Below are positions 1 through 7,653 of a stretch of 48,791 nt of DNA, piece by piece (the first letter of the stretch is position 1; every line of letters begins with the position of its first letter). The translations under genes were made by a program, and so were the position numbers. The notes beneath the pieces were generated by a model. It did not search any database. It was not told the DNA's origin and was given only the letters and a program-made list of their open reading frames with translations. The stretch is from JBAZTO01 sp041661865. Its GTDB lineage: Bacteria; Planctomycetota; Phycisphaerae; SM23-33. The stretch is taken from contig JBAZTO010000031.1 in NCBI GenBank assembly GCA_041661865.1, positions 1 through 48,791 on the forward strand. Reading direction: 5' to 3'.

Positions 1-131
1 GAGCAGGTCAAGGCGCTCAACATCGAGGCCGAGAAGCTGATGGAAGCGGCCCAGGCCGCTATCAAGTCCGAGGCGATCATCGCCACGGTCGACACGACCA
101 CGATGCCGGCGGCGCTGCCGACCGGCTCCGA
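1..131. repeat. Terminal overlap, left copy
   Basis: Repeated at 48661-48791 with one mismatch (113 C versus 48773 G). It marks the closure of a circular or circularly permuted molecule. Confidence 0.95.
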
Positions 132-1284
132 GAACCAGACGGCGAACGCCGACGCCACCAAGGCCGTCGCGGCGGCCAACGTGATCCGCTTCGGCGCGGT
201 CGACGAGCCGACCGACCTGGTCATGCGCGAGGTCTACGGCGGCGACTTCCGCCAGGTGATGTACGATCAGCGCAAGTCCTTCGTCAAGTACCTGCGCCGG
301 GGCATCATCGAACCGCCGGCCCTGCGCCAGCTGTGGAGTCCGGGCGTGGTCAAGTCCATGCTCATGGACGGCCTGGGCGTTGAGGAAATCCGGTCCACGA
401 TGGTCGAGGGCCAGGACGTCCTGGGCGGCGTGGCCGTCCCTCCCGACGTCGCCGACGCCACCCTCGGTCGCCTGCCGGGCCTGACCGCCGTCCGCGGCGG
501 TGGGGCCATGGTCGTGCAGACCGCCAGTGGCATGATCTACTGGCTCAAGATCACCGGGGGCACGAGCCGCTACCCGACCGCCCTGCGTGGGGCGTGGGGC
601 AACGAAACGACCCGCCCGCCGTCCGAAAAGAACCTCACCTTTGGCCTGGAGATGATCCCGGTCTACGTCTATACGTACCGGGTGCCGTTCTCCGCCTCGT
701 TCCTGGAGGACGCGACGAACGTCCTGCAGGTCTTCCAGCGCTCGACCGGAGACACGTTGGCCATCGACGAGGACGAGGGCTTCCTCGTCGGCGACGGCGC
801 CAACAAGCCGCGGGGCATCCTGCCCGGCGGCGCCAACGCCGAGGGCCTGACCGAGGTGAACTCCGGCCACGCCACCGAGCTCAAGTACTCGGGCCTGCGC
901 TCCCTGCGCCGGGGTGTGGCCAGCCAGTACCGCGCGGCCGGCCGGGCCAGCCTGATCGGCAACTCGGCCACCGGCGAGGACATCGAGAACTTCCTGGACG
1001 GCATGGGCCGGCCCTACTACGACGAGCTGGTCTCGGGGACGACCCGGGTCCAGTCCGCCATCTGGCGCGAGTCGGAAGCGATGCCCGACATCGCCGCGTC
1101 GGCGTTCCCGCTGCTCTACGGGGACCTCTCGGGATACATCATCGTCGAGCGCCTGGGGATGTCGATCCAGCGCTACAACGACTCCTACACCGGGATCAAC
1201 CTGGTCGAGTTCCACGTGCGCCGGCGCATCGGCGGCCGGCTGATGGAATCCTGGAAGATGGCGGCCCAGAAGGTCTCCGCCTAA
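1..1284 (+). CDS. Major capsid protein, 3' part (HK97 fold)
   Basis: Body of the shell protein, joined in frame to the GTG start at 48586. It shows the usual HK97-type order: a variable linker, the stretch around EGQDVLGGVAVPP (bases 406-444), and the conserved GDGANKPRGIL motif (about 790-822) seen in many HK97-like capsid proteins, then a C-terminal SYTGINLVEFHVRRRIGG segment. It builds the icosahedral head. A 6-bp hairpin overlaps its stop codon. It lies directly after the protease and before a small putative decoration protein, the standard order. The ATG at base 40 is internal and is not the true start. Confidence 0.95.
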   Translation, partial: EQVKALNIEAEKLMEAAQAAIKSEAIIATVDTTTMPAALPTGSENQTANADATKAVAAANVIRFGAVDEPTDLVMREVYGGDFRQVMYDQRKSFVKYLRRGIIEPPALRQLWSPGVVKSMLMDGLGVEEIRSTMVEGQDVLGGVAVPPDVADATLGRLPGLTAVRGGGAMVVQTASGMIYWLKITGGTSRYPTALRGAWGNETTRPPSEKNLTFGLEMIPVYVYTYRVPFSASFLEDATNVLQVFQRSTGDTLAIDEDEGFLVGDGANKPRGILPGGANAEGLTEVNSGHATELKYSGLRSLRRGVASQYRAAGRASLIGNSATGEDIENFLDGMGRPYYDELVSGTTRVQSAIWRESEAMPDIAASAFPLLYGDLSGYIIVERLGMSIQRYNDSYTGINLVEFHVRRRIGGRLMESWKMAAQKVSA

Positions 1285-1290
1285 GCGGAG
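1275..1290 (+). other. mRNA hairpin over capsid stop codon
   Basis: CTCCGC and GCGGAG pair around a CTAA loop that contains the capsid stop codon. It may stabilise the abundant capsid message or slow ribosomes at termination. There is no T-run, so it is not a typical terminator. Confidence 0.4.
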
Positions 1291-1345
1291 TCCGCCTGGG
1301 TGGGGCCCGCGTCCGCTCTTTTGAGAAGCGCATAGGAGGTCTTTC

Positions 1346-1801
1346 ATGTTCGGAAAAGCATTCGCCAACTGGTTCAAGCTGCTGTACAGCTCCCTCATCG
1401 GGACCGCCATGTCGGGCGTTTCCGCCTACCCGGCCAGCGGCGCCTATCTGGACGTGTCGGGGTATGCCCGCGTCCACATCCTCGTCCACTGGGGCGTGGT
1501 CCACAACAGCGACACCCCGACGCTCACCCTCAAGTGCACGGATGGCCTGTCGGGTACGCTGGACGTCATCGATGCCAGCCTGTACACCACGCCGGATCCT
1601 ACAACCGGCGACGCCAAGTGGGGCTGCTTCACGCTGGAAGTGGCCAAGCTTCCGGCCGACCATCACTTTATCGCCCTGGCGACCTCGGGCACGCTGACCA
1701 ACGGAACCTACGTTGACATCAGCATCTGGGGCGAGAGCCTCTCCGTCCCGGTCACTCAGAGCACGTCCCTGATGCCGGCGGCCGATCAACTGGTCTGGTA
1801 G
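1346..1801 (+). CDS. Hypothetical protein; possible head decoration protein
   Basis: A 151-residue protein that I do not recognise by sequence. It begins at an ATG preceded by a strong AGGAGG site. After a short N-terminal hydrophobic stretch (about residues 10-30) it is rich in Thr, Ser, Val and Gly with alternating hydrophobic residues, suggesting a beta-sandwich. Its place immediately after the major capsid gene is where many siphophages encode head-stabilising or decoration proteins, so that role is inferred from position only. A strong UUCG hairpin follows the gene and may limit readthrough. Confidence 0.75.
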   Translation: MFGKAFANWFKLLYSSLIGTAMSGVSAYPASGAYLDVSGYARVHILVHWGVVHNSDTPTLTLKCTDGLSGTLDVIDASLYTTPDPTTGDAKWGCFTLEVAKLPADHHFIALATSGTLTNGTYVDISIWGESLSVPVTQSTSLMPAADQLVW

Positions 1802-1811
1802 CACGTAGCGC

Positions 1812-1851
1812 GGGCAAGGTAGGGGGCGGGGTTCGCCCCGCCCCTTTGCCC
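1812..1851 (+). terminator. Strong UUCG hairpin after capsid-region genes
   Basis: GGGGCGGGG pairs perfectly with CCCCGCCCC around a TTCG tetraloop (1823-1844). Outer arms GGGCAA (1812-1817) and TTGCCC (1846-1851) extend it. It lies between the decoration-like gene and the lipoprotein gene. It probably acts as a partial terminator or stability element that raises capsid mRNA over downstream genes. Confidence 0.65.
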
Positions 1852-1863
1852 AAGGAGAAAAAG

Positions 1864-2955
1864 ATGCGCGGAACCAAATTCCTTTCCCTGTTCCTGGCCG
1901 TCCTCTTGGTGCTTACGCTGACCCTGGCCGGCTGCCAGGGGAACGGCCCGCCGGAAACGCCCGTCCCCCGCGGCTACGAGTGCGCGGTGTATCACGAGGC
2001 CGGATGCGCCAAGGAGGTCGTCGCCGACGGCGGCGAGCTCGAGGTGCTGGATGGCGGCACGGTCGACATCCAGAGCGGCGCTTCGTTCAACGTGAGCGAC
2101 GGCATCACGCTCAGCGTCGTGGCCGGCCTGACGACGACCGGGCAAATTCGGGCGGCCAACGGTACCGTTGGCGCCCCCGCCGTTTCGTTTTCCTCGGATA
2201 CCGACAACGGGGTCTATCGGATCACGACCAACTCCTGGGGCCTGGCCGCGGGCGGAGCGCTGGCTGCTAACGTCGTAAGCACCGGCCTGACCATCCCCCA
2301 TGGGAAAGTGCTCACGGTGAACGGCACGTCTGCTTTCTCGGAGACGATGACCGTACCGGCCGGCACGGTCACTGCACCCGGGATGTCCTACAGCGGCGAC
2401 ACGAATACCGGCGTCTACCGCGTCACGGCGGACACGCTGGGCTTCGCCGCGGGCGGTGTCCAGGGGGCGACTGTTACCACGGCTGGGCTCAACGTGCCCC
2501 ACGGCAAGGCGTTCACGGATAGCGGCACGGCCCACATCAGCGAGACTCTTACGGTGTCAAGTACAGGCGTGTTCGAGGGGGCGGTCACTTCTCGTGGCGC
2601 TGTGGCGGGAACGGCCGGTACTTTCTCCGGCGCGGTGACAGCAGGGACGTGGTTCGCCTATACCACGCCGATTTCCTACACCTACACGGGGAGCCACGAG
2701 CAATCGCTCACGCCGGTCGAGGGGGTGTACCTGCTCGACCCGCTATCGGCGGTCACGATCACGTTGGTCGACCCCACCGCAAGCGTGCCGGTGGTTGTCT
2801 ATTTCTACAACCCCTATGCTGTCAACGTAACCTTTGCCCACACGAATTTCCGCACGTCCACCGGGGCAGCGTTGGTAGTAGGGCAATACGATAACCTGGT
2901 CATCATGTTCCTGAACGGCGAGTGGCAAGAATTGAGCTTCCTTACCAACAGCTAG
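1864..2955 (+). CDS. Fibre-like lipoprotein with two tandem virion-fibre repeats
   Basis: A 363-residue protein starting at the ATG with AAGGAG 6-7 bases upstream. Residues 1-26 form a lipoprotein signal peptide: MRGTK, a Leu/Val-rich core, then the lipobox LAGC, so Cys should be acylated and the protein membrane-anchored. The rest is beta-rich and carries two tandem repeats of about 55 residues, around GVYRITTNSWGLAAGG and GVYRVTADTLGFAAGG. This motif is common in phage fibre proteins. A lipidated fibre-like protein in the head operon is odd. It could be a surface protein that blocks adsorption by other phages, or a virion fibre whose N-terminus only resembles a lipoprotein signal. No function is proven. 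Confidence 0.85.
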   Translation: MRGTKFLSLFLAVLLVLTLTLAGCQGNGPPETPVPRGYECAVYHEAGCAKEVVADGGELEVLDGGTVDIQSGASFNVSDGITLSVVAGLTTTGQIRAANGTVGAPAVSFSSDTDNGVYRITTNSWGLAAGGALAANVVSTGLTIPHGKVLTVNGTSAFSETMTVPAGTVTAPGMSYSGDTNTGVYRVTADTLGFAAGGVQGATVTTAGLNVPHGKAFTDSGTAHISETLTVSSTGVFEGAVTSRGAVAGTAGTFSGAVTAGTWFAYTTPISYTYTGSHEQSLTPVEGVYLLDPLSAVTITLVDPTASVPVVVYFYNPYAVNVTFAHTNFRTSTGAALVVGQYDNLVIMFLNGEWQELSFLTNS

Positions 2956-2956
2956 T

Positions 2957-2972
2957 GGGCAACCGTTTGCCC
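2957..2972 (+). other. Small hairpin after lipoprotein gene
   Basis: GGGCAA and TTGCCC pair around a CCGT loop just past the stop codon. There is no T-run. A weak processing or termination element is possible. Confidence 0.35.
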
Positions 2973-2986
2973 GCGAGGGAACACCG

Positions 2987-3541
2987 ATGCGCGCCCTGGC
3001 TTACTGCGCCTACCAGTTTCGGGAAATTGCCCGCCGGGTCGTCGGCAGCGCTGCCGCGGTCCTGACCTCTCCGCCCTATGGGGAGGAACTACCGCCTCCG
3101 CTGCGGGCGATCCTCAATCCCCACGTCCTGCCCCCGCGCTTTCTTTACCTCGACCTGCACATGCGGCGGGCCGGGGAGGGGGCGTTCTACGGGGACGATG
3201 GGCGGGTAGCGTTGACTGTGGCCATGGTGCGCCCACTCCAACTGCGCGGCGCCGTCGTCTTCGCCACCACGTGCTTTCTGGCCGACGGCGGGCCCATGCT
3301 GGACGCGCTGCTTTCGACCGGGGCCGGCGTCATGGCCGGCCCCGGCAAGAACCTGGGTGGAGGGCGCCGCGCCTTGCTGGGCGCGGACCTGCTCGCGCTG
3401 TGGGTGCGCCGGCTGCTGGCGCTAGGTTTCTCGCCGGCGGCCGCCCTGGAGCTGGGAAAAAGAAGGCTGCAGCTCCGGAGGGAAAAGACCGCGGCCGTGC
3501 TGGACGCCCTGCAGTTTCGCTTGTTTGAGGAAGGCGTGTAG
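2987..3541 (+). CDS. Caspase/CHAT-like protein in the head module
   Basis: A 184-residue protein with a GAGGG site before the ATG. The middle and C-terminal parts follow the pattern of caspase-fold CHAT and related peptidases. A hydrophobic strand ends in LDLH (His58). A second strand, GAVVFATTCF, ends in Cys96 and is followed by a GGPMLDALLSTGA segment. A C-terminal helix resembles the family ending (LGFSPAAALELGKRRL). His58 and Cys96 would be the catalytic dyad. This is inferred from motif spacing, not from a search. Such a protease between the capsid and connector genes is unusual. It could process a virion protein or act on a host target. Confidence 0.6.
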   Translation: MRALAYCAYQFREIARRVVGSAAAVLTSPPYGEELPPPLRAILNPHVLPPRFLYLDLHMRRAGEGAFYGDDGRVALTVAMVRPLQLRGAVVFATTCFLADGGPMLDALLSTGAGVMAGPGKNLGGGRRALLGADLLALWVRRLLALGFSPAAALELGKRRLQLRREKTAAVLDALQFRLFEEGV

Positions 3542-3551
3542 CGAGTAAAGC

Positions 3552-3568
3552 GCGTGTACGTTACACGC
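3552..3568 (+). other. Hairpin upstream of 3593 gene
   Basis: GCGTGTA and TACACGC pair around a 3-base loop, 14 bases before the ribosome binding site of the next gene. It may be a processing or translational control element. Confidence 0.35.
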
Positions 3569-3592
3569 CTCGCCACGCCCTGGAGGGTCATG

Positions 3593-3895
3593 ATGAAAGT
3601 GTTAATCGTCGTGTCGGGTCCTTACACCGACTTTCAAAACGAGCTGCGGGCCAAGCAGCTCGGCGCCGGCGCCGTCGAGGAATTCCCCGACTGGTACGCC
3701 CAGTCCCTGATCGCCTCCGGCCTGGCCGAGGAAGAGCCCGTGTTCCAGCGGGTACTGGAGGCGGTTGCCGGCCCGGATGTGGCGGCTGTGCTCAACGATC
3801 CCAGCCCGACGGTCGACCCGGGTCCGGCGGAAGAAGGTATGGCCGGCGATGAGGTCGACCCGCCGGCGTCGAAACGGCGCAAGCGCCAGGAGTAA
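3593..3895 (+). CDS. Hypothetical small head-module protein
   Basis: A 100-residue protein. The second of two adjacent ATG codons is chosen because GGAGGG then lies 5 bases away. The N-terminal part (MKVLIVVSGPYTDFQNELRAKQ) looks compact. The C-terminal third is acidic and Pro-rich and ends in a basic tail (KRRKRQE). Many siphophages have a small protein of this kind just before the head-tail adaptor, but I cannot assign a family. Confidence 0.75.
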   Translation: MKVLIVVSGPYTDFQNELRAKQLGAGAVEEFPDWYAQSLIASGLAEEEPVFQRVLEAVAGPDVAAVLNDPSPTVDPGPAEEGMAGDEVDPPASKRRKRQE

Positions 3896-3898
3896 CCG

Positions 3899-4762
3899 AT
3901 GCCGCTGCTCTATGGGTACGCGACGCTCTCCGACCTGCGCGTGCTCTCCGGCCTGACGGATGCGCAGACCGGGGACGACAGCCAACTGCGCAAATACCTG
4001 CGGGATGCCACGCGGATACTGGAGCAGGAGACGCGCAAGAAATTCTACCCGCGCCGGGAGACGCGCTACTACGACCACCCGGTCAACGTCCAGGTCCTGA
4101 AGCTGGATGACTGGCTGCTCGAGGTCGAGACGCTGACGACTCAGAACGGCGCGCTCACCATTGCCGCGGCGGACCAGGTTCTGGCCTGCGGGACGAACCG
4201 CAACGTGCAGCCCTACGACCGGATCGAGCTCAAGGTCGACGGAACGAACACGGTCTTTCTCTACTCCGGCACGCTGCAGCGGGCCAACGCGGTGACCGCT
4301 CTGTGGGGTTATCACGAGGACTATGCCAACGCCTGGCTCAGCGCCAACGATACGCTCAAGACCGGGGTCGATGCGGCGGTCACGACCTTGAGCGTCAACG
4401 ACGCCGACGGCGCCGACCTCTACGGTGAAACGCCGCGGTTCAAGGCCGGTCAGCTCATCCAGATCGGGACCGAATTCATGTACGTCACCGCGGTCACGGC
4501 GGCGACCACCAACACCTTGACGGTGCTCCGCGGCTTCTTTGGAACCGTCGCGGCGGCCCACCTGGCGAGCGACGCGATCTACATCTACCAGCCGATGGAA
4601 GATGTTTCCCGGGCTTGCCTGGACCTGGCCGAGTGGATGTACCGGACCAAGGGCCTGATGGACCAGGGCAGCGTCGGGTACCCCGGCCTGGGGGTCACCA
4701 TCAAGCCGGTGGCGCTGCCGACCAAGGTGCAGGAAGTGATCGAGCGCTATCGCTGGGGGTAG
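3899..4762 (+). CDS. Head-tail connector (adaptor) protein
   Basis: A 287-residue protein starting 3 bases after the previous stop, with CAGGAG upstream. The N-terminal helices (YATLSDLRVLSGL, LRKYLRDATRILEQETRKKFYPR) and the C-terminal helices (DVSRACLDLAEWMYRTKG, VQEVIERYRWG) match the all-helical head-tail adaptor fold of the HK97 gp6 type. Those adaptors are normally about 100 residues. Here a beta-rich insertion of about 170 residues separates the helices. It forms the ring under the portal. Position between head and tail genes agrees. Confidence 0.75.
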   Translation: MPLLYGYATLSDLRVLSGLTDAQTGDDSQLRKYLRDATRILEQETRKKFYPRRETRYYDHPVNVQVLKLDDWLLEVETLTTQNGALTIAAADQVLACGTNRNVQPYDRIELKVDGTNTVFLYSGTLQRANAVTALWGYHEDYANAWLSANDTLKTGVDAAVTTLSVNDADGADLYGETPRFKAGQLIQIGTEFMYVTAVTAATTNTLTVLRGFFGTVAAAHLASDAIYIYQPMEDVSRACLDLAEWMYRTKGLMDQGSVGYPGLGVTIKPVALPTKVQEVIERYRWG

Positions 4763-4767
4763 AGACC

Positions 4768-5199
4768 ATGGCCATGGATCCAAGCGCCACCTACGCGGCT
4801 TTGCAGGCCAAACACGCGGCGATCGCCGGGGTCGTCTCCGCCCCCACCGACCGGCCGGCTACCCTGGCGCCGGCGGCGCTCCCGTGCGTGCTGACCTGGC
4901 TGGGCCCGGCCAGTTGGGAAACGCTGTCCAGTGACTACGAGGAGCAGGAACGCGAGTGGATCGTCCGGTACTACCACGCGCCCCTGGCGCAAGGGCAGTG
5001 GTTCGCGAACGTGTCGCTGATCGCGGACGTGCTGCCGCTCTTCCTGCGCGCCTATCGGGACGATCCCTCCCTCGGCGGCGCGGTGGATCGGATCACGACC
5101 GTCCGGGATAACGGCGACGACGGCGTGCTGTTGTACGCGGGAATCCCGTACGCCGGCTTCGAGCTGCGGGTCAAGATCTATGAGAAAGGCGACATTTAA
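4768..5199 (+). CDS. Tail completion / head-tail joining protein
   Basis: A 143-residue protein lying between the adaptor and the major tail protein, where siphophages encode tail-completion or tail-terminator proteins. A start at the first of two close ATG codons (4768 or 4774) is assumed; the Shine-Dalgarno site is weak (GGGGGTAGAG). N-terminal helix, then beta strands ending in GFELRVKIYEK, agrees with tail terminator folds, but the family call rests mainly on position. Confidence 0.65.
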   Translation: MAMDPSATYAALQAKHAAIAGVVSAPTDRPATLAPAALPCVLTWLGPASWETLSSDYEEQEREWIVRYYHAPLAQGQWFANVSLIADVLPLFLRAYRDDPSLGGAVDRITTVRDNGDDGVLLYAGIPYAGFELRVKIYEKGDI

Positions 5200-5211
5200 C
5201 GGAGGTGTCCA

Positions 5212-6234
5212 ATGTCCTACTATCGTTTGCGAGCAGTCAACATCGGGGCCGAGGGCGGCACGCCCGGAACCCCCGTCGCGGCGACGACCCGCCTGCGCGT
5301 GCCGGCGACATGGCTCAACGACGCGCGCACGGTCGTGCGCGCCAACGACGCCACCGGGGTATTTTTGCCCACGCCGCGTACCTACACGCCCAACCTGTAC
5401 GCCAGCATCCCGGTCGAGGGCGACGTCACGTTCGAGCAGCTCGGCTACATCCTCAACGGCGGCATCAAAGGCGTCGCCGGGGTGAAAGACGGGGCCGGGT
5501 CGGGTTACGTTTCCACCTACCCGTTCCCGGTCTCCGGGGCCAACACGCTGTACTATTACACCCTGGAGGGAGTCAACCAGCAGCAGAGCTTTGAGATGGA
5601 GTACGGCTTCGTCGAAGAGTTCGAGCTGTCGTGGAAGGCCCCCACCCAGGGCAGCAGCGACGGCGCCTGGCAGTTCAAGGCCACCTGGGGCGGCCGCCAG
5701 GCCACCAAGTGCACGGCGACGACCTTGGCAACTCCCACCGGGCTGGAAACGGTGCTTTCCCCCAAGCTCTACATCGACGCCGTGACCGGGATCGGGGGCA
5801 CGGTCAAGGTCTCCTGCTTCCGTGGTTTTACCTTCCGCTGGCGCCGCAACATCCCCGTCTGGACGGGCGACGGGATGCAGTACTTCACGCGGGTCGACCT
5901 GGACCTGAATCCGGAAAGCCCGCCTGAGCTCGACATCGTGCTCGACTGGGACGCCGTCGGCGAGGATCAGTATGATGCCTGGACGGCCAGCACTCAGAAA
6001 GGCCTGCGCATCAAGTCCGAAGGGTCGGCGCTATCCGCGGGGACCGTGTACTCCAAAAAGACCCTCTTCCTGGACTTTTACGGGACGCAGGTGGGCAACC
6101 CGAAAGAGTCGAACCAGAACGGGGCGGACCTCATGACCTATACCTACCAGATGGGCGAGGCGGACACGTCGGGCGCCGGCGTCTGGTCCAACGGCCAGAT
6201 CGTGCTCGTCAATGCGCTTGCGGCGCTGCCGTAA
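5212..6234 (+). CDS. Major tail protein
   Basis: A 340-residue protein with a strong GGAGGTG site. It is beta-rich throughout, with the layout of siphophage tail-tube proteins: an N-terminal segment around ATTRLRVPATWLND, a central DVTFEQLGYILNGG motif, and a C-terminal LMTYTYQMGEAD segment. It polymerises into the tail tube. It directly precedes the tape measure gene, separated by a 14-bp hairpin. I see no lambda G/GT-style frameshift gene pair between the two. Confidence 0.85.
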   Translation: MSYYRLRAVNIGAEGGTPGTPVAATTRLRVPATWLNDARTVVRANDATGVFLPTPRTYTPNLYASIPVEGDVTFEQLGYILNGGIKGVAGVKDGAGSGYVSTYPFPVSGANTLYYYTLEGVNQQQSFEMEYGFVEEFELSWKAPTQGSSDGAWQFKATWGGRQATKCTATTLATPTGLETVLSPKLYIDAVTGIGGTVKVSCFRGFTFRWRRNIPVWTGDGMQYFTRVDLDLNPESPPELDIVLDWDAVGEDQYDAWTASTQKGLRIKSEGSALSAGTVYSKKTLFLDFYGTQVGNPKESNQNGADLMTYTYQMGEADTSGAGVWSNGQIVLVNALAALP

Positions 6235-6240
6235 ACAGCT

Positions 6241-6280
6241 GCCCCGGGAGGGCAGGCTTCTGCGCTTGCCCTCCCGGGGC
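6241..6280 (+). terminator. 14-bp perfect hairpin between tail tube and tape measure genes
   Basis: GCCCCGGGAGGGCA (6241-6254) pairs perfectly with 6267-6280, and three further inner pairs are possible. It has no T-run. It probably gives partial termination or mRNA protection so that tail tube protein is made in excess over the tape measure. Confidence 0.6.
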
Positions 6281-6294
6281 CTCGAGGGGTCCCC

Positions 6295-7653
6295 ATGGCG
6301 GATAAAGAGCTCAAGGTCAAAGTGACGCTGGACAACCAGGTCAGCGGTCCGGCCGGGCAGGTGAAGGAGAGCCTGAGCGGCATCGGCGACGCTGCGCCCG
6401 CAATCCAAGGCTCTGCCGACGCCGTGGGGAACGTCGGTACGAAGTCCGGTGAAGCCGCGCCGCAAATTCAGGGCAGCGCCGATGCCGTAGGCAATGTCGG
6501 CACGAAGTCCGGGCAAGCGGTCCAGCCGCTTAAGGACGCCGGACAAGCGGCCCAACAGACCGGGGACAAGCTAAAAGAAACCGGCGAAAAAGGCCAGACG
6601 GCCGTTGACAAGCTCCAAAAGCTCCTGCGCATCGGCGTGATTATTGCGGGTCTCCGCCGGGCCGTCAAGATGTTCAACGATAGCCTGAACCGGATGGCCG
6701 AGGATGGAGACCGGGACGCTATCCGGCTGCAAGGGCAATTCACAAAGCTAGACGAGCGGATACAGGGGGTGCAAGAAGCACTCACGAAAAAGCTCATGCC
6801 CGTGGCCAGTGACGCTTCCGTAGCCCTGGCCGCTATTTTTGAGGGAGACTGGGAAACGGCGGCGTCGGCGTGGTTTGCCGGGGCGGACGCGGCAGAGGGC
6901 CGCTTGTCCGTGATGGCCGACCGCGGTAAGGGGATGGGTGATGCAATCGCCCTCTCGGCCTTGACCGCCGGCGACGCTATGGCCCCGCTGGCCGAAAAGT
7001 CGGACATCGTCGCTATGGCCCTGGGCCGTGAGGGCACAGCGGCGGGACTCACGGCCCAGCAGCTCGACGGCTTCAGGAAGGCCCAGGAAGAAGCGACCAA
7101 GGCGGCGGAGGACCTGGCCATCGCCACCGCCGACGCCGACGTCGGCATCTACCTGGCCGGGAAGGCCATCGACGAGGCCCTGGCCGAAGACGCGCCGCTC
7201 ACCGTCGAGACGTTTCAGAACCTGGCCGGGGCGCTGTATGACACCACCCAAAACGCGCAGGATCTGGGGATGCAGCTTCCGGAAGGCGAGCTCAAGACGG
7301 CTAGAGAGAAAGCCGACTTGCTCCGTGACGCCCTGGCTACGATGAACGTGCCGCCGGAAATGCAAGCGGCGCTGAAAGCCTACCTGGCCGAAATATACAG
7401 GAACCTCAACGACATCGGCGCCTCGGCGGACTACGTCAACGGCAACCTGCCCGGCATGGGCGGCGTCCCCGGTGGGGGCGCGCCGGGTCCGGCCAACGGC
7501 GGCGGGGGCAGCAATATCCCCAGCTCTATACCCAACAGCAGAGGAGGCGGCGGCGGGACCGTCATCAACATCATCGCCTACGGCGTCAAGGACGACTACG
7601 TCCGCGAGCTGGCCCGCCTGGTCGCCGAGGAAATCGAACGGAGGCGCCGATGA
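6295..7653 (+). CDS. Tail tape measure protein (short)
   Basis: A 452-residue protein in the tape measure position after the tail tube gene. It is predominantly helical and Ala/Gly/Lys rich. Residues 32-75 hold two near-identical 22-residue repeats (QGSADAVGNVGTKSG). A hydrophobic helix (LLRIGVIIAGLRRAV) lies near residue 110. A Gly-rich linker precedes a C-terminal segment (VINIIAYGVKDDYVRELARLVAEEIERRRR region) typical of tape measure ends. By the usual rule of about 1.5 angstrom per residue the tail would be roughly 70 nm. It ends with a 4-base overlap with the next start. Confidence 0.8.
   Translation: MADKELKVKVTLDNQVSGPAGQVKESLSGIGDAAPAIQGSADAVGNVGTKSGEAAPQIQGSADAVGNVGTKSGQAVQPLKDAGQAAQQTGDKLKETGEKGQTAVDKLQKLLRIGVIIAGLRRAVKMFNDSLNRMAEDGDRDAIRLQGQFTKLDERIQGVQEALTKKLMPVASDASVALAAIFEGDWETAASAWFAGADAAEGRLSVMADRGKGMGDAIALSALTAGDAMAPLAEKSDIVAMALGREGTAAGLTAQQLDGFRKAQEEATKAAEDLAIATADADVGIYLAGKAIDEALAEDAPLTVETFQNLAGALYDTTQNAQDLGMQLPEGELKTAREKADLLRDALATMNVPPEMQAALKAYLAEIYRNLNDIGASADYVNGNLPGMGGVPGGGAPGPANGGGGSNIPSSIPNSRGGGGGTVINIIAYGVKDDYVRELARLVAEEIERRRR

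Noticed and set aside
1..131. Terminal overlap as attL/attR-type or packaged terminal repeat
   Set aside because: It lies inside the capsid gene and keeps the reading frame intact across the joint, so circular closure is the simple explanation.
594..1697. Long plus-strand frame over the capsid gene
   Set aside because: Composition is Arg/Gly/Pro-rich, typical of an out-of-frame read; the capsid frame is certain.
3602..4783. 393-codon minus frame
   Set aside because: Covers three well-supported plus-strand head-tail genes; low-complexity Arg/Val/Gly composition.
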